A DNA stretch of 64,000 bases. Source: JACKDX01 sp964640175 (GTDB taxonomy: Bacteria > Myxococcota_A > Polyangia > Polyangiales > GCA-016699535). The position numbers and the translations under genes are program-made. Below, piece after piece: positions 27,696 to 36,293 of this stretch (positions are counted from its first letter, which is position 1; the number at the start of each line of letters is the position of its first letter). The stretch is from the NCBI GenBank assembly GCA_964640175.1, contig CAZXFW010000007.1:62001-126000 (forward strand). Direction: 5' to 3'. The notes under the pieces are model-generated. The model made no database searches. It was given only the letters and a program-made list of their open reading frames with translations, and was not told the origin of the DNA.

Positions 27696-28184
27696 GTGAC
27701 CAAGTCGTCTTCAAAAAAAACGTCAAGCCCAGGTGAGCTCCTGGTGTGTAGTAACCCTATGGCACGGCGTAACTACGAGATAGAAGACCACTATGAAGCC
27801 GGTCTTGTGCTAAAGGGATCAGAAACAAAAAGTTTGCGTGCACGAAAGGCAAGTTTGGAAGGGTCGTATGCAAGTTTTCGAGACGGTGAGCTTTTTTTAA
27901 CGAAGATGTACATTGCACCGTATGAGCAAGCGACCGCGTTTGCGCATGAGCCCACCCGTGAGCGAAAACTTTTGTTGCACCGGCATCAGCTAGAAAAGCT
28001 CCAGGGGAGGCTGACTATTCGTGGTTATACGTTGGTGCCTTTGCGGGTATATTTTAAAAATCGCTATGCCAAGGTGGAGCTAGGTCTTGGCAAGGGCCGC
28101 ACCAAGGGTGACAAACGGCAAGATGTTAAGCGAGACATTGATCGGCGTGAAGCCCGAGATGCCATGCAGAAATATCGCAGATGA
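27696..28184 (+). CDS. smpB: SsrA-binding protein SmpB
   Basis: A protein of about 162 residues that binds tmRNA and brings it to stalled ribosomes (trans-translation). Diagnostic segments are NPMARRNYEIEDHYEAGLVL, ETKSLRARKASL, SYASFRDGELFL and the C-terminal basic tail RDIDRREARDAMQKYRR. The N-terminus carries an extra lysine/serine-rich stretch of about 17 residues compared with the E. coli protein. GTG at 27696 was chosen because it has TAGG 11 nt upstream; a TTG at 27687 is possible. The tmRNA gene was not found here. The stop overlaps the next ATG. Confidence 0.96.
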   Translation: MTKSSSKKTSSPGELLVCSNPMARRNYEIEDHYEAGLVLKGSETKSLRARKASLEGSYASFRDGELFLTKMYIAPYEQATAFAHEPTRERKLLLHRHQLEKLQGRLTIRGYTLVPLRVYFKNRYAKVELGLGKGRTKGDKRQDVKRDIDRREARDAMQKYRR

Positions 28185-28468
28185 GAATAGTGCTCAATGA
28201 CAATTCGCTAGGTGAGGCAGTAAGTTTTTCCAAAGGAATTTTGCAGGTGATTTTACCTGTTGCCTTTGCCCCGGGATCTCCGGTGCTGATGCGCACAGCC
28301 TCTGAGCCATCCTTTCCATTAGAAGGCCGTGTTGTCATTGTGCAACGGACGGAGCAAGGTCAGTTTGATACCAAGGTGCGTCTCATTAATCTCAGGCGTG
28401 AGCACCGTCAGGCGTTGGACGGGTTCTTATCCAATGCGCCGAGCACTGCTGAGCGTACAGAATCGTAG
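28181..28468 (+). CDS. small hypothetical protein, PilZ-like
   Basis: A 95-residue cytoplasmic protein. The beta-rich middle (VILPVAFAPGSPVLMR and EGRVVIVQR) resembles the barrel of PilZ-type proteins, but the c-di-GMP-binding RxxxR motif is absent, so the assignment is tentative. Its ATG overlaps the smpB stop (ATGA). Its last 61 bases overlap the convergent threonine synthase gene. Confidence 0.5.
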   Translation: MRIVLNDNSLGEAVSFSKGILQVILPVAFAPGSPVLMRTASEPSFPLEGRVVIVQRTEQGQFDTKVRLINLRREHRQALDGFLSNAPSTAERTES

Positions 28469-29799
28469 TCTTTGGGGAGCTCAAGAGGGCGATTGGCAAG
28501 CGTGCTATGCACATTGGGAATCTGGCCCTCGTGATAGCGCACCTTGAACTCATTGAACTTCAGCCCATTGGCGGTTGAGATCACAACGACGCGATCGTGG
28601 CTTTTAATCAGTTTTTGCGCCACGAGTTTTTCAAGTGCTGCCAATGCAACTCCGGTGTGTGGACAGGCATACGTGCCTGTTCGGTCAGCTGAAGCGGCGG
28701 CATGTGCCAGTTCTTGTTCGCTAGCTTGTTCCACCACACCATTAAACGCTTTAAGGGTGCGAATAGCTCGACGAATGGAGACTGGATTTCCAATTCGAAT
28801 GGCACTTGCTTCCGTAGGTTCTGCAACCATGGGTTCAAAATCCTGCCATTGATGTTGGTAGGCTCGGTACAAAGGGTTGGCCGCTTGGGCTTGTGCGACA
28901 CAGATCCGTGGTACTTTCTGAATCACGCCAAGGTCTAACATCAGTTGAAACCCTGCCCCTAACGCGGAGACATTACCCAAGTTGCCGCCAGGAATGATCA
29001 CCCAGTCAGGCACTTGCCAGTCGAACTGTTGCACCATTTCAATTGCAACCGTTTTTTGTCCCTCTAAGCGCAATGAATTCATGGAGTTCGCAAGATAAAC
29101 CCCTGGTTCTTCGGCAAGACGTTGAACGATGGCCATGCAGCCGTCGAAGTCTGTATCCAGGGCACACACCATGGCTCCGTTGGCCAAGGGTTGCACAAGC
29201 TGTGCGGTCGTGATTTTGCCTTTTGGCAGCAAGACAACGGCGCGGATCCCGGCAGCGGCGCAATAAGCTGCGAGTGCGGCCGAAGTATCCCCTGTGGAAG
29301 CGCACACAATGGCACGAATGGGTGCCCCGTCAGTGATCATCTGTTTGACAACGCTCACGAGTACAGTCATTCCCAGATCTTTGAAGGATCCTGTATGGCT
29401 GTTGCCGCAGAGTTTAATCCATAGATCGTTTAGCCCAAGTGACCTTCCATAACGCTCTGCCCAAAAAAGGTTTGTGCCGCCTTCGTGCAAGGACACAATG
29501 CATTCGTCACGTATGCCAGGAGCAACCCACTCCTTTTTGCCCCAGACACCACTGCCATAGGGCCATTCTGTGGTGTGGTTGCGGCTTTGAAACAAAGCCA
29601 TCCATGAAGCGGGGCTACGGGTCAAAAGTGCATCGAGGTCATGCTGAACTTGCAATAGTTCATTACACTTAGGGCAGCGATAGATAACTTGGTCAAGAGG
29701 GTAGCTGCCTTCACAGCCTGCAATACAACGAAAGTTTGCCTGATAGCCCATGGCGCGCAGTATAGTGATATCCTGCGGTGTGACAAACGTGTTGGGCAT
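28408..29799 (-). CDS. thrC: threonine synthase
   Basis: Converts O-phosphohomoserine to threonine (PLP enzyme, cytoplasm). In the 463-residue reading, a cysteine pair set near the N-terminus (Cys25, Cys29, Cys42, Cys45) resembles the zinc-ribbon start of the fold-type-II threonine synthases. NSHTGSFKDLGM holds the PLP lysine (Lys140), and STGDTSAALAAYCAAAG plus GGNLGNVSALGAG are the phosphate-binding loops. The start is uncertain: ATG 29799 nearly coincides with the divergent dipeptidase start, while ATG 29751 (MGYQANFRC) starts at the conserved domain. The last 61 nt overlap the gene upstream of it on the other strand. Confidence 0.94.
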   Translation of the reverse strand: MPNTFVTPQDITILRAMGYQANFRCIAGCEGSYPLDQVIYRCPKCNELLQVQHDLDALLTRSPASWMALFQSRNHTTEWPYGSGVWGKKEWVAPGIRDECIVSLHEGGTNLFWAERYGRSLGLNDLWIKLCGNSHTGSFKDLGMTVLVSVVKQMITDGAPIRAIVCASTGDTSAALAAYCAAAGIRAVVLLPKGKITTAQLVQPLANGAMVCALDTDFDGCMAIVQRLAEEPGVYLANSMNSLRLEGQKTVAIEMVQQFDWQVPDWVIIPGGNLGNVSALGAGFQLMLDLGVIQKVPRICVAQAQAANPLYRAYQHQWQDFEPMVAEPTEASAIRIGNPVSIRRAIRTLKAFNGVVEQASEQELAHAAASADRTGTYACPHTGVALAALEKLVAQKLIKSHDRVVVISTANGLKFNEFKVRYHEGQIPNVHSTLANRPLELPKDYDSVRSAVLGALDKNPSNA

Positions 29800-30796
29800 G
29801 ATCAGTGAAAAAGCGCGGCGATTGCATGCTGAGTATCCCGCAGTGGACCTCCATGCGGATTCTCTCTTGTGGCGGCGGTTTTTGGGTTACGATTTGAATA
29901 AGAAACATTCGCCGCCTTTGCCATGGAGTTTTGGTGGAGGGCACGTGGATGTCCCTCGGTTAATTGAAGGTGGCCTTGGTGCACAGTGTTTTGGGTTGGT
30001 AGCGCTACCGGGGTTAGATCGCCATCCAGAGCAAACCTGCCATCGTTATATTGATCAGTTAGAATTGGCAGCAAAACAAAGCAGTGGCACGTTGTGTATT
30101 GTGAGGAACGCCGCGGATATTGTGGCTTCAGGTCCTGGGGAGATCAAAGCGCTGATAGGAATTGAAGGCGCGCATAGTCTGCAAGGCGATGTCGATGCGG
30201 TCGAACGGTTTGCCAAACGAGGCGTGCGCTATTTAGGGCTTTTGCATTTCACAGCCAATGCGTGTGGTGCCCCTATGGTGGGCTGGGGAGCGGATGCCAA
30301 TCAGGGCCTTACGACATTTGGTCGTGATGTGGTTTCACGCTGTGAAGACGCCGGAGTGATTGTGGATCTTGCGCATATCAACAAGCGCGGCTTTATGGAT
30401 GTATGTGAGATGGCTAAAGTACCCGTGATGGTGTCCCATACCGGTGTTTCAGGGGTTCACAACCTATGGCGCAATATTGATGACGAGCAGCTTCGTCGGG
30501 TTGCACGATTGGGTGGAGTGGTTGGTGTGATTTTTTGTCCTGCCTATCTTGGGGAAGATGGTATTGATGCTGTAGTTGATCACTTAGTACATATTGTAAA
30601 CGTTGCAGGAGAAGAGACCCCAGCGCTTGGTTCGGATTGGGATGGTTTCATTCGTCCAACGCAAGGGTTAGAGGATGCAAGCAAACTTCCCAATTTAACC
30701 CAAGCGCTGGTGCGTCGAGGCCTGGCCCCTACGACGATTGCGAAAATTCTCCGTGAGAATGCCTTACGTCTTTTGAAGGACGTTCCGGCACGTTAA
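29798..30796 (+). CDS. membrane dipeptidase (M19, renal dipeptidase family)
   Basis: A zinc dipeptidase of the M19 family, 332 residues from the chosen ATG. VDLHADSL near the N-terminus carries the first metal ligands, IGIEGAHSL the bridging glutamate, and VSHTGVSGVH and LGSDWDGF later conserved parts. No signal peptide is seen, so it is probably cytoplasmic, where such enzymes cleave dipeptides, often with D-residues. An in-frame start at 29750 would add 16 residues lacking similarity. The TAA shares bases with the convergent DUF1328 gene's stop. Confidence 0.88.
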   Translation: MISEKARRLHAEYPAVDLHADSLLWRRFLGYDLNKKHSPPLPWSFGGGHVDVPRLIEGGLGAQCFGLVALPGLDRHPEQTCHRYIDQLELAAKQSSGTLCIVRNAADIVASGPGEIKALIGIEGAHSLQGDVDAVERFAKRGVRYLGLLHFTANACGAPMVGWGADANQGLTTFGRDVVSRCEDAGVIVDLAHINKRGFMDVCEMAKVPVMVSHTGVSGVHNLWRNIDDEQLRRVARLGGVVGVIFCPAYLGEDGIDAVVDHLVHIVNVAGEETPALGSDWDGFIRPTQGLEDASKLPNLTQALVRRGLAPTTIAKILRENALRLLKDVPAR

Positions 30797-30966
30797 GAGC
30801 TGCCTTTAGGCGATAGCAAGCCGGCAATCAGTCCTACGACTGCCAGGATCATAAATCCGATAAACAAGATTTTGGCGATGCCGGCTGCGCTGCTGGCGAT
30901 GCCACCAAACCCTAAAAATGCCGCAATCAATGCAACAATGAAAAATCCGAGTGCCCATCTCAACAT
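30793..30966 (-). CDS. DUF1328 small membrane protein
   Basis: A 57-residue protein with two membrane helices (LGFFIVALIAAFLGFGG and IAKILFIGFMILAVVGLIAG) and the family-typical start MLRWA. DUF1328 proteins are common in proteobacteria, often stress-induced, and of unknown function. The ATG at 30966 has an AAAGGA ribosome site 9 nt upstream; the longer frame to 31095 is not used. Its stop overlaps that of the dipeptidase (TTAA shared). Confidence 0.9.
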   Translation of the reverse strand: MLRWALGFFIVALIAAFLGFGGIASSAAGIAKILFIGFMILAVVGLIAGLLSPKGSS

Positions 30967-31121
30967 AGGTATATTCCTTTCATGTGTAAGTAGCTGATGA
31001 ATTGTGTGTGTACAGTTACAGCACAAACCGTGCCAGTGTGGAACAGGCATAAATCCCCATAATTTAGCCTGGAAGTATGTGGCAAAATGCCACACCTGAG
31101 ACAGTCTTGGTGGAGATAGGA

Positions 31122-31766
31122 TTAGAGTTTACGCACGAGGTTGATGCCATCGCGTACCGTGAGCAATACGTTTTCGATACGTGTATCGGAAGCAATGCGA
31201 TCGTTGAGCGTCGCTATGGCAGTGGCTTCAGGCGTAGTTGGATTGAGCACCTTGCCAGACCACAGACTGTTGTCGATGATTAACAAGCCACCTTTGCGTA
31301 ACAACGCAAGCGATGCTTCATAATACGCAGGATAATTTTCCTTATCAGCATCAATAAACACAAGGTCAAACCCTGCATTCAGTGTGGACAGTGTTTCAAG
31401 GGCAGGGCCTAGCTTGAGTTCGATCTTGGAACCATGAGGACTTTTGTTGAAAAAGCTTTGAGCAATGGCGGCGTTTTCGGGATTGACTTCACAGGTTACG
31501 ATGTGTCCATCTTCAGGCAACCCTTCGGCAAACGAAAGCGCGGAATATCCTGTAAAGGTGCCGATTTCCAGCACTCGACGCGCGCCTGTACTCTGAGTAA
31601 GCAACTTCAAAAGTTGGCCTTCGCTTCTTCCCGTAAGCATGCCTGAATCGCTGCGTTGGCTTTTGGTATAGGCCGAGACTTCCTGTAACAGGGTGGACTC
31701 CCCACGGGTGCGGGCATGGCAGTAACGATCAATTTCGTCGGCAACAAGCAACATAGGGTGCAGCAT
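31122..31766 (-). CDS. class I SAM-dependent O-methyltransferase (CCoAOMT-like)
   Basis: A 214-residue Rossmann-fold methyltransferase of the caffeoyl-CoA O-methyltransferase group. The SAM site is VLEIGTFTGYSALSFAEGLP; the catalytic/metal segment VFIDADKENYPAYYE and LIIDNSLWSGKV are typical. The bacterial members methylate catechol-like hydroxyls with a divalent cation; the substrate here is unknown. ATG 31766 has an AGGTG ribosome site. Downstream of the exonuclease-like lipoprotein gene on the same strand with a 48-nt gap. Confidence 0.92.
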   Translation of the reverse strand: MLHPMLLVADEIDRYCHARTRGESTLLQEVSAYTKSQRSDSGMLTGRSEGQLLKLLTQSTGARRVLEIGTFTGYSALSFAEGLPEDGHIVTCEVNPENAAIAQSFFNKSPHGSKIELKLGPALETLSTLNAGFDLVFIDADKENYPAYYEASLALLRKGGLLIIDNSLWSGKVLNPTTPEATAIATLNDRIASDTRIENVLLTVRDGINLVRKL

Positions 31767-31814
31767 AGCACCTGGCTTGGTTAAGTCACAGGGCCTAGGG
31801 GGACGCAGTGAATG

Positions 31815-33062
31815 TCATCGGGAGTTATTCCCAAAGCCTCGGCGAAGCTCCAGTGTGGCGGTGAGCAGTTTGTGATCGGATAAATGCCCTGCAGTATTAT
31901 AAACTCTGTTCTCGTGCTCAAATGAACATGATGGATCGATCAGGGCCTCCGTGGCGGCCGTGCGGATGGTTTCAATACGCCAGGCTTGTCCTGAGCTTGG
32001 ATACGCTGGATTGATGGTCGGATTGATGGTCGGATTGAAGGTCATGATGTAATCGAGGCGTCGACTAATGTGCGTGGGCTTAGTGCAAGTTTGGATACTA
32101 CTGCCACTGCATGTCGAAGTGCCTGCGTCCGCATCTTCGTCGTTCCAAGATTGGTAGACGTCGAGATACGCATCGCGGGGGTTCTCCATGCATGAAATTG
32201 CATTGAGCTCCGTCAGGATGGCGTAGTATTCGTCGTTGGTAGCGTTCCCGCCAATGTGTCCCACATTCAGATCCCCAAGAAAGATGAGAGGCCAGGTTCG
32301 ACGCTCCGAGTGCGTACATAAGCGTTGTTCAACGAAGGCTACGAGTGATCGAATTTGTCGTCGACGAACCTCAGCGTCTCCACTGGCATTTAGATGGGTG
32401 CTAAGAACGTTGAGAGATACCGTATGACCTGCACGGTTGATTTGAACGGGTGCATAGACGAGGCCTTTGTACGCCAAGCAGTCATCGCTTGTGCAGTCAC
32501 AATATCCCCGCGCCGTAGGGCCAAATTGCGCATTAACCGGTTCTGAGAGCTGACCGTAATCAGTCCATGGCGTTCCGACAAAAGCATGGGGCGTGATCAG
32601 GGATACTCCTCCATTGGTTATCTGGTAACTAATCATTCTTTCGTAAAACGTTCCTGATTCATTGAAACATCCACGAGTGCCATTGGGTCGAGGGGTTGGT
32701 GCGGGCCAGGGTTGTCCAATCAGGGTTCGGAGCTGTGGTGCGGACGAGGCCGTTTTATAGGCGTCGACTAATAGGTCATTGAGCGTAAATGCTTCTTGCA
32801 AGGCAACGATGTCGAGGTTTGTGTTTCCGAGTTGCGTGCCGATGTGTGTCGCTCTGCAGCGGGGGTTACTGCGGTCATAGGCGATCCCTTCCAAGAAAGG
32901 TTCTCGCAAAAACACGTTGTAGGTGCCTACTTGCAGAGTCATGGAAGCACCGAGTTGGCTGTTGCTGCCCTGCGAGGTTTCATCCACGCCTGATAAAGCG
33001 CATGCGGTGGCCCACAGGAGCACACATGATGAAAGAAGGTATGGAAGGAGACGGGGAGACAT
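31815..33062 (-). CDS. lipoprotein of the endonuclease/exonuclease/phosphatase (DNase I-like) fold
   Basis: A 415-residue exported lipoprotein (ATAC lipobox, Cys21). The EEP fold motifs appear in order: VGTYNVFLRE, ALQEAF (metal-binding Glu), STHLNASGD, FLGDLNVGH, RRLDYIMTF and HLSDHKLLTATL with the catalytic histidine. This arrangement is shared by neutral sphingomyelinases and related secreted phosphodiesterases, so phospholipids are likelier substrates than DNA, without proof. Six cysteines suggest disulfides. A 12-bp unit is repeated three times inside the gene (32008-32043, coding NPTI). Confidence 0.8.
   Translation of the reverse strand: MSPRLLPYLLSSCVLLWATACALSGVDETSQGSNSQLGASMTLQVGTYNVFLREPFLEGIAYDRSNPRCRATHIGTQLGNTNLDIVALQEAFTLNDLLVDAYKTASSAPQLRTLIGQPWPAPTPRPNGTRGCFNESGTFYERMISYQITNGGVSLITPHAFVGTPWTDYGQLSEPVNAQFGPTARGYCDCTSDDCLAYKGLVYAPVQINRAGHTVSLNVLSTHLNASGDAEVRRRQIRSLVAFVEQRLCTHSERRTWPLIFLGDLNVGHIGGNATNDEYYAILTELNAISCMENPRDAYLDVYQSWNDEDADAGTSTCSGSSIQTCTKPTHISRRLDYIMTFNPTINPTINPAYPSSGQAWRIETIRTAATEALIDPSCSFEHENRVYNTAGHLSDHKLLTATLELRRGFGNNSR
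32008..32043. repeat. three tandem copies of a 12-bp unit
   Basis: GGATTGATGGTC at 32008-32019 and 32020-32031, with a third copy (one mismatch) at 32032-32043. In frame within the EEP lipoprotein, it encodes repeated Asn-Pro-Thr-Ile units. Such repeats can gain or lose copies by slippage. Confidence 0.8.
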
Positions 33063-33327
33063 ATTCCGCTAGAGAAGCAAAAAGTGGGCCATAGTGCAAG
33101 GATTGAAGAAGTGCTTTTCTTGGCGTGATCCGTGGGCTTTTAGCGTTCTAGGATGCGGTCTTTCCACCCCAGCGCCGGTGACCGAGGAGGCATCAGCCAT
33201 GTGGATGGAGCTTATCAAAAGTACGTAGGATACGTTGCAAGGCCAGGTTGGGTCAGTGAGCACACTTTAGCCGTGCGAGGGGGGCATTGCTGGACGTGGC
33301 TGAGAAGAGTCGGTAAGAAGCCGGCGT

Positions 33328-34248
33328 ATGGCTTATTCAGCAAATGCCCTGCTTGCCAGGGGAAAGATAGCGCTGAACCGACGGGTGTGGAGAGGGCTCT
33401 TGGGCCAGGCGGGCAACCGTTTTATGGAGCTGTCTGAGCAATTGTTGGGCGAAGAACTTGATGCCAAAATTGCAAGGATTCAGTTACAGCGAAATGAAGT
33501 GGGCTTTGATCCGTTTGGGTTTGATCCCACCGTAGCGCGTTATGGTCTTGCGTTTGCTGCTTTTTTACATCGGACATATTTCCGGACAGAGGTGTACGGC
33601 ATTGGCAATGTGCCTGAAGGTCGCGCCTTAATTGTTGCCAATCATTCAGGCCAGATTCCTTTGGATGCCGTGTTATTGACAGCTGCGCTCTTACTCGATG
33701 TCGAACCTCCGCGGTTTGCACGTAGTATGGTGGAAAAATGGACCGCCAGCCTTCCTTTTATTTCATTTCTTTATCCACGTTTAGGGCAAGTGCTAGGTGC
33801 ACAGGACAATGCACGCCGCCTGTTGGAACAGCAGGCCACGTTATTGGTATTTCCAGAAGGTGTTGACGGCATCGCGAAAACATATTCCGAACGGTATCAG
33901 CTTCAGCCGTTTGGCTTAGGATTCATGCGCTTGGCACTTCAAACCAATACTCCCATCGTTCCTGCTGCGATCATTGGCGGAGAAGAACAGTACATCTCTA
34001 TAGCCAATCTCAAGAAAGTTGGGAAAGCGTTGCACATGCCTGCTTTGCCAGTGCTTCCACAGTTGTTATTTGGCTTTCCTTTGCCATTGCCCACCAAGTA
34101 CCGCATGCACTTTGGAACACCCATGACGTTTTCAGGGGATTCGGACGATGACGATGCCACCATTGCTCAGAAAGTTTCTCAAGTGCGTCACGCTATTGAT
34201 ACGCTCTTAAAGCAGGGCTTACAAAAGCGTTCTACCGTCTTTTGGTAA
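33328..34248 (+). CDS. lysophospholipid acyltransferase (PlsC-like)
   Basis: A 306-residue glycerolipid acyltransferase. The acyltransferase box I reads VANHSGQIPLDAVLL, with the histidine and aspartate of the active site in the NHSGQ-type variant found in many Actinobacteria and Myxococcota. Box III is LLVFPEGVDGI. It transfers an acyl chain to lysophosphatidate or a related lipid at the inner membrane face. The ATG at 33328 has AAGAAG 9 nt upstream; ATG 33424 is an internal alternative. The 265-base gap on its left is divergent promoter space with no gene seen. Confidence 0.85.
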   Translation: MAYSANALLARGKIALNRRVWRGLLGQAGNRFMELSEQLLGEELDAKIARIQLQRNEVGFDPFGFDPTVARYGLAFAAFLHRTYFRTEVYGIGNVPEGRALIVANHSGQIPLDAVLLTAALLLDVEPPRFARSMVEKWTASLPFISFLYPRLGQVLGAQDNARRLLEQQATLLVFPEGVDGIAKTYSERYQLQPFGLGFMRLALQTNTPIVPAAIIGGEEQYISIANLKKVGKALHMPALPVLPQLLFGFPLPLPTKYRMHFGTPMTFSGDSDDDDATIAQKVSQVRHAIDTLLKQGLQKRSTVFW

Positions 34249-34280
34249 CGGACAGAACGCAACGTGCTTTCATTTGAGCA

Positions 34281-35165
34281 TCATGCCGGGATTGAGCTCA
34301 TGGCTTTGGCGGAGCATTTTACGACCGTGGAGGCGAGACGTTGAGCAGAGTCAGGAGCCCATTCCAGAAAAAGCATAGGCTCAATGACTTCAAGTTCAAT
34401 AAGGGCTGGCTTTCCTTCCCAACGTACGAGATCAACACGTGCATAGGTTGTTGGTGAGGGGGTAGTGCCAAGGACAGAGCGCCCCAAAGCCATTTCTTCG
34501 TCTGTGGGAGTGTGTGGTTCGACGATGCCGCCGTATTGATCCTGTACCCGATAATCTCCTTTGCGGGGGACTTTTCGAATGGCGTGTGAGAATGTTTCTG
34601 CAAAGTAAATGAGAGAAACCTCGCCATGATGCAGGATGTCTGGCGCAAATGGCTGCACCATGGCATCGCCTTTTTCCAGAAGCGATTGAAGATGGGCCAT
34701 GCAGCCAGGGTCGGTGGCAGGTGTGCGAATGGTTCCGAATGCGCCAGCAGATACCGTGGGCTTAACCACCACTTCATCCCAACCACTGCGAGCTAGGAGG
34801 TCTGCCATGTTTGCGCTGCCTTGCTTGAACCAAAGGGTAGGAATGGTGTTAATGCCTTTGAGGGATACCTCTTTCAAGTAATGTTTTCGGCAATTCCACT
34901 CAATAACTGCATAGGGATTGATCAAACAGGTCACCTTAGATACCGAATGCGCCCAAGCCAGGAATTCTTCCAGGCGATAGAAATAATCCCAAGGCGTTCG
35001 GATGAGCACAAGTGTAAATTGTCTCCAGTCGTGATGGGCATCCCAGCAGACAATTTCAGCCTCAACTCCGCGTTCTCGTAGGACATCGACTAAAAGATGG
35101 GTTTCGGTATCGGGTTTGTGCATTTGTGAGGCTGTCACGAGTGCAATTCGATGGTTAGAAGGCAT
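34281..35165 (-). CDS. ATP-grasp family ligase
   Basis: A 294-residue protein with the ATP-grasp fold in the RimK/DcsG-like group. An N-terminal pre-ATP-grasp part (IALVTASQMH and VLIRTPWDYFYRLEEFLAW) leads to the nucleotide domain: EVVVKPTVSAGAFGT, MVQPFAPDI, GEVSLIYF and the magnesium site ALIELEVIEPMLFLEW. Such enzymes join a carboxylate to an amine or thiol through an acyl-phosphate. The substrate is unknown; relatives make cycloserine or add amino acids to small molecules. It is divergent from the epimerase gene, whose frame opens 3 nt away. Confidence 0.8.
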   Translation of the reverse strand: MPSNHRIALVTASQMHKPDTETHLLVDVLRERGVEAEIVCWDAHHDWRQFTLVLIRTPWDYFYRLEEFLAWAHSVSKVTCLINPYAVIEWNCRKHYLKEVSLKGINTIPTLWFKQGSANMADLLARSGWDEVVVKPTVSAGAFGTIRTPATDPGCMAHLQSLLEKGDAMVQPFAPDILHHGEVSLIYFAETFSHAIRKVPRKGDYRVQDQYGGIVEPHTPTDEEMALGRSVLGTTPSPTTYARVDLVRWEGKPALIELEVIEPMLFLEWAPDSAQRLASTVVKCSAKAMSSIPA

Positions 35166-35236
35166 GTTTGTTTAAATCTTTCGATGTGGGTTATCTACTT
35201 GCGTTTCCTTTGCCAGATGGAAATACTGCATCCCCC

Positions 35237-36262
35237 ATGAGCTCCCGACCTCGTGCACGTGCCAGCAGTAAATCGAGCTGCAGAGTAATCCATTCTCCTG
35301 CTCCGGAACAAGGTGTGCTCACGGTATCCACCGCGGCGGATAAAAGGGCGGTGGTGATTACCGGCATGTGCGGCCGGCTGGGGCGTCTTCTGGCAAGGCA
35401 GCTTCACCGCACTGACGAAGTGGTTGGGGTGGATCGCCGTGCATTCATGGGCAAGCCAGAGGACATTGTACACCACCAAATCGATTTGCGTCGCCGTAAA
35501 ATGAGAGACATTTTTCGGACAGGCTCCATCCGTGCTGTAGTGCACCTCGGAGTGATGCACAATCCACGGGCAAGTGATCGTGACCATCACAGTTGGAACG
35601 TTGTGGCTTTCCAAAAATTGCTCGAATACATGATCCAATACAAGGTGTCCAAGCTTGTGTTGCTTTCAAGTGCAAACGTCTATGGACCACAGCCTGATAA
35701 TCCTCAGTTTTTAACCGAAGAGGCGCCGTTATTAGGGGCGCAATATTTTAGTCAGATTCGTGATCTTGTCGAAGTAGATATGCTGGCGCAAAGCTTTTTT
35801 TGGAGGCATGCCCAGTCTGAAACAGTGATTCTCCGTCCGTGTCATATTCTGGGTGGTGTCAAGAATGCCCCAAGTAACTACCTGCGGCTACATCGTCCTA
35901 TCACCCTCTTGGGTTTTGATCCTATGGTTCAAGTCATTCACGAAAAGGATGTGGTTGAAGCGATTCGTCTTGCGCTTGAACCTGGAGTGCGCGGTATTTT
36001 CAACTTAAGAGGCCCTGGTGAGCTTCCGTTGTCTAAGGTGTTAGAGCGGTTACGGCGTAATCCTGTCCCGTTGCCGGTGTTTGCTGCCAAGAAAGCACTG
36101 GAACGTTTGTGGAAATACCGATTGATGTCATTTCCTCCTCCTGAGCTGGATCACATTCGGTATTTGTGCATGGTAGACGACAGTCGTGCACGTAAGGAAC
36201 TTGGGTTTAAGCCACAGCGTGATCTTCAAACCACGCTGACATCCGTGGATGCAGATCGTTAA
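35237..36262 (+). CDS. NAD-dependent epimerase/dehydratase-like SDR
   Basis: A 341-residue extended short-chain dehydrogenase. The nucleotide-binding loop is ITGMCGRLGRLLA. SSANVYGPQPD follows in the usual place. The catalytic YxxxK reads YFSQI, followed by RDLVEVDM, so the lysine is replaced by isoleucine; the protein may have lost normal epimerase chemistry. HEKDVVEAIRLALEP is typical of sugar-nucleotide epimerase relatives. The first ~35 residues are Arg/Ser-rich. ATG 35237 is preferred over TTG 35168, whose frame starts just 3 nt from the divergent ATP-grasp gene. Confidence 0.82.
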   Translation: MSSRPRARASSKSSCRVIHSPAPEQGVLTVSTAADKRAVVITGMCGRLGRLLARQLHRTDEVVGVDRRAFMGKPEDIVHHQIDLRRRKMRDIFRTGSIRAVVHLGVMHNPRASDRDHHSWNVVAFQKLLEYMIQYKVSKLVLLSSANVYGPQPDNPQFLTEEAPLLGAQYFSQIRDLVEVDMLAQSFFWRHAQSETVILRPCHILGGVKNAPSNYLRLHRPITLLGFDPMVQVIHEKDVVEAIRLALEPGVRGIFNLRGPGELPLSKVLERLRRNPVPLPVFAAKKALERLWKYRLMSFPPPELDHIRYLCMVDDSRARKELGFKPQRDLQTTLTSVDADR

Positions 36263-36293
36263 TAGGGAAGCATCTCCTTTTAGAGCAACAAAG

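Noticed and set aside
33153..33437. 94-codon frame upstream of and overlapping the acyltransferase gene
   Set aside because: In a different frame from the acyltransferase, without ribosome site or similarity.
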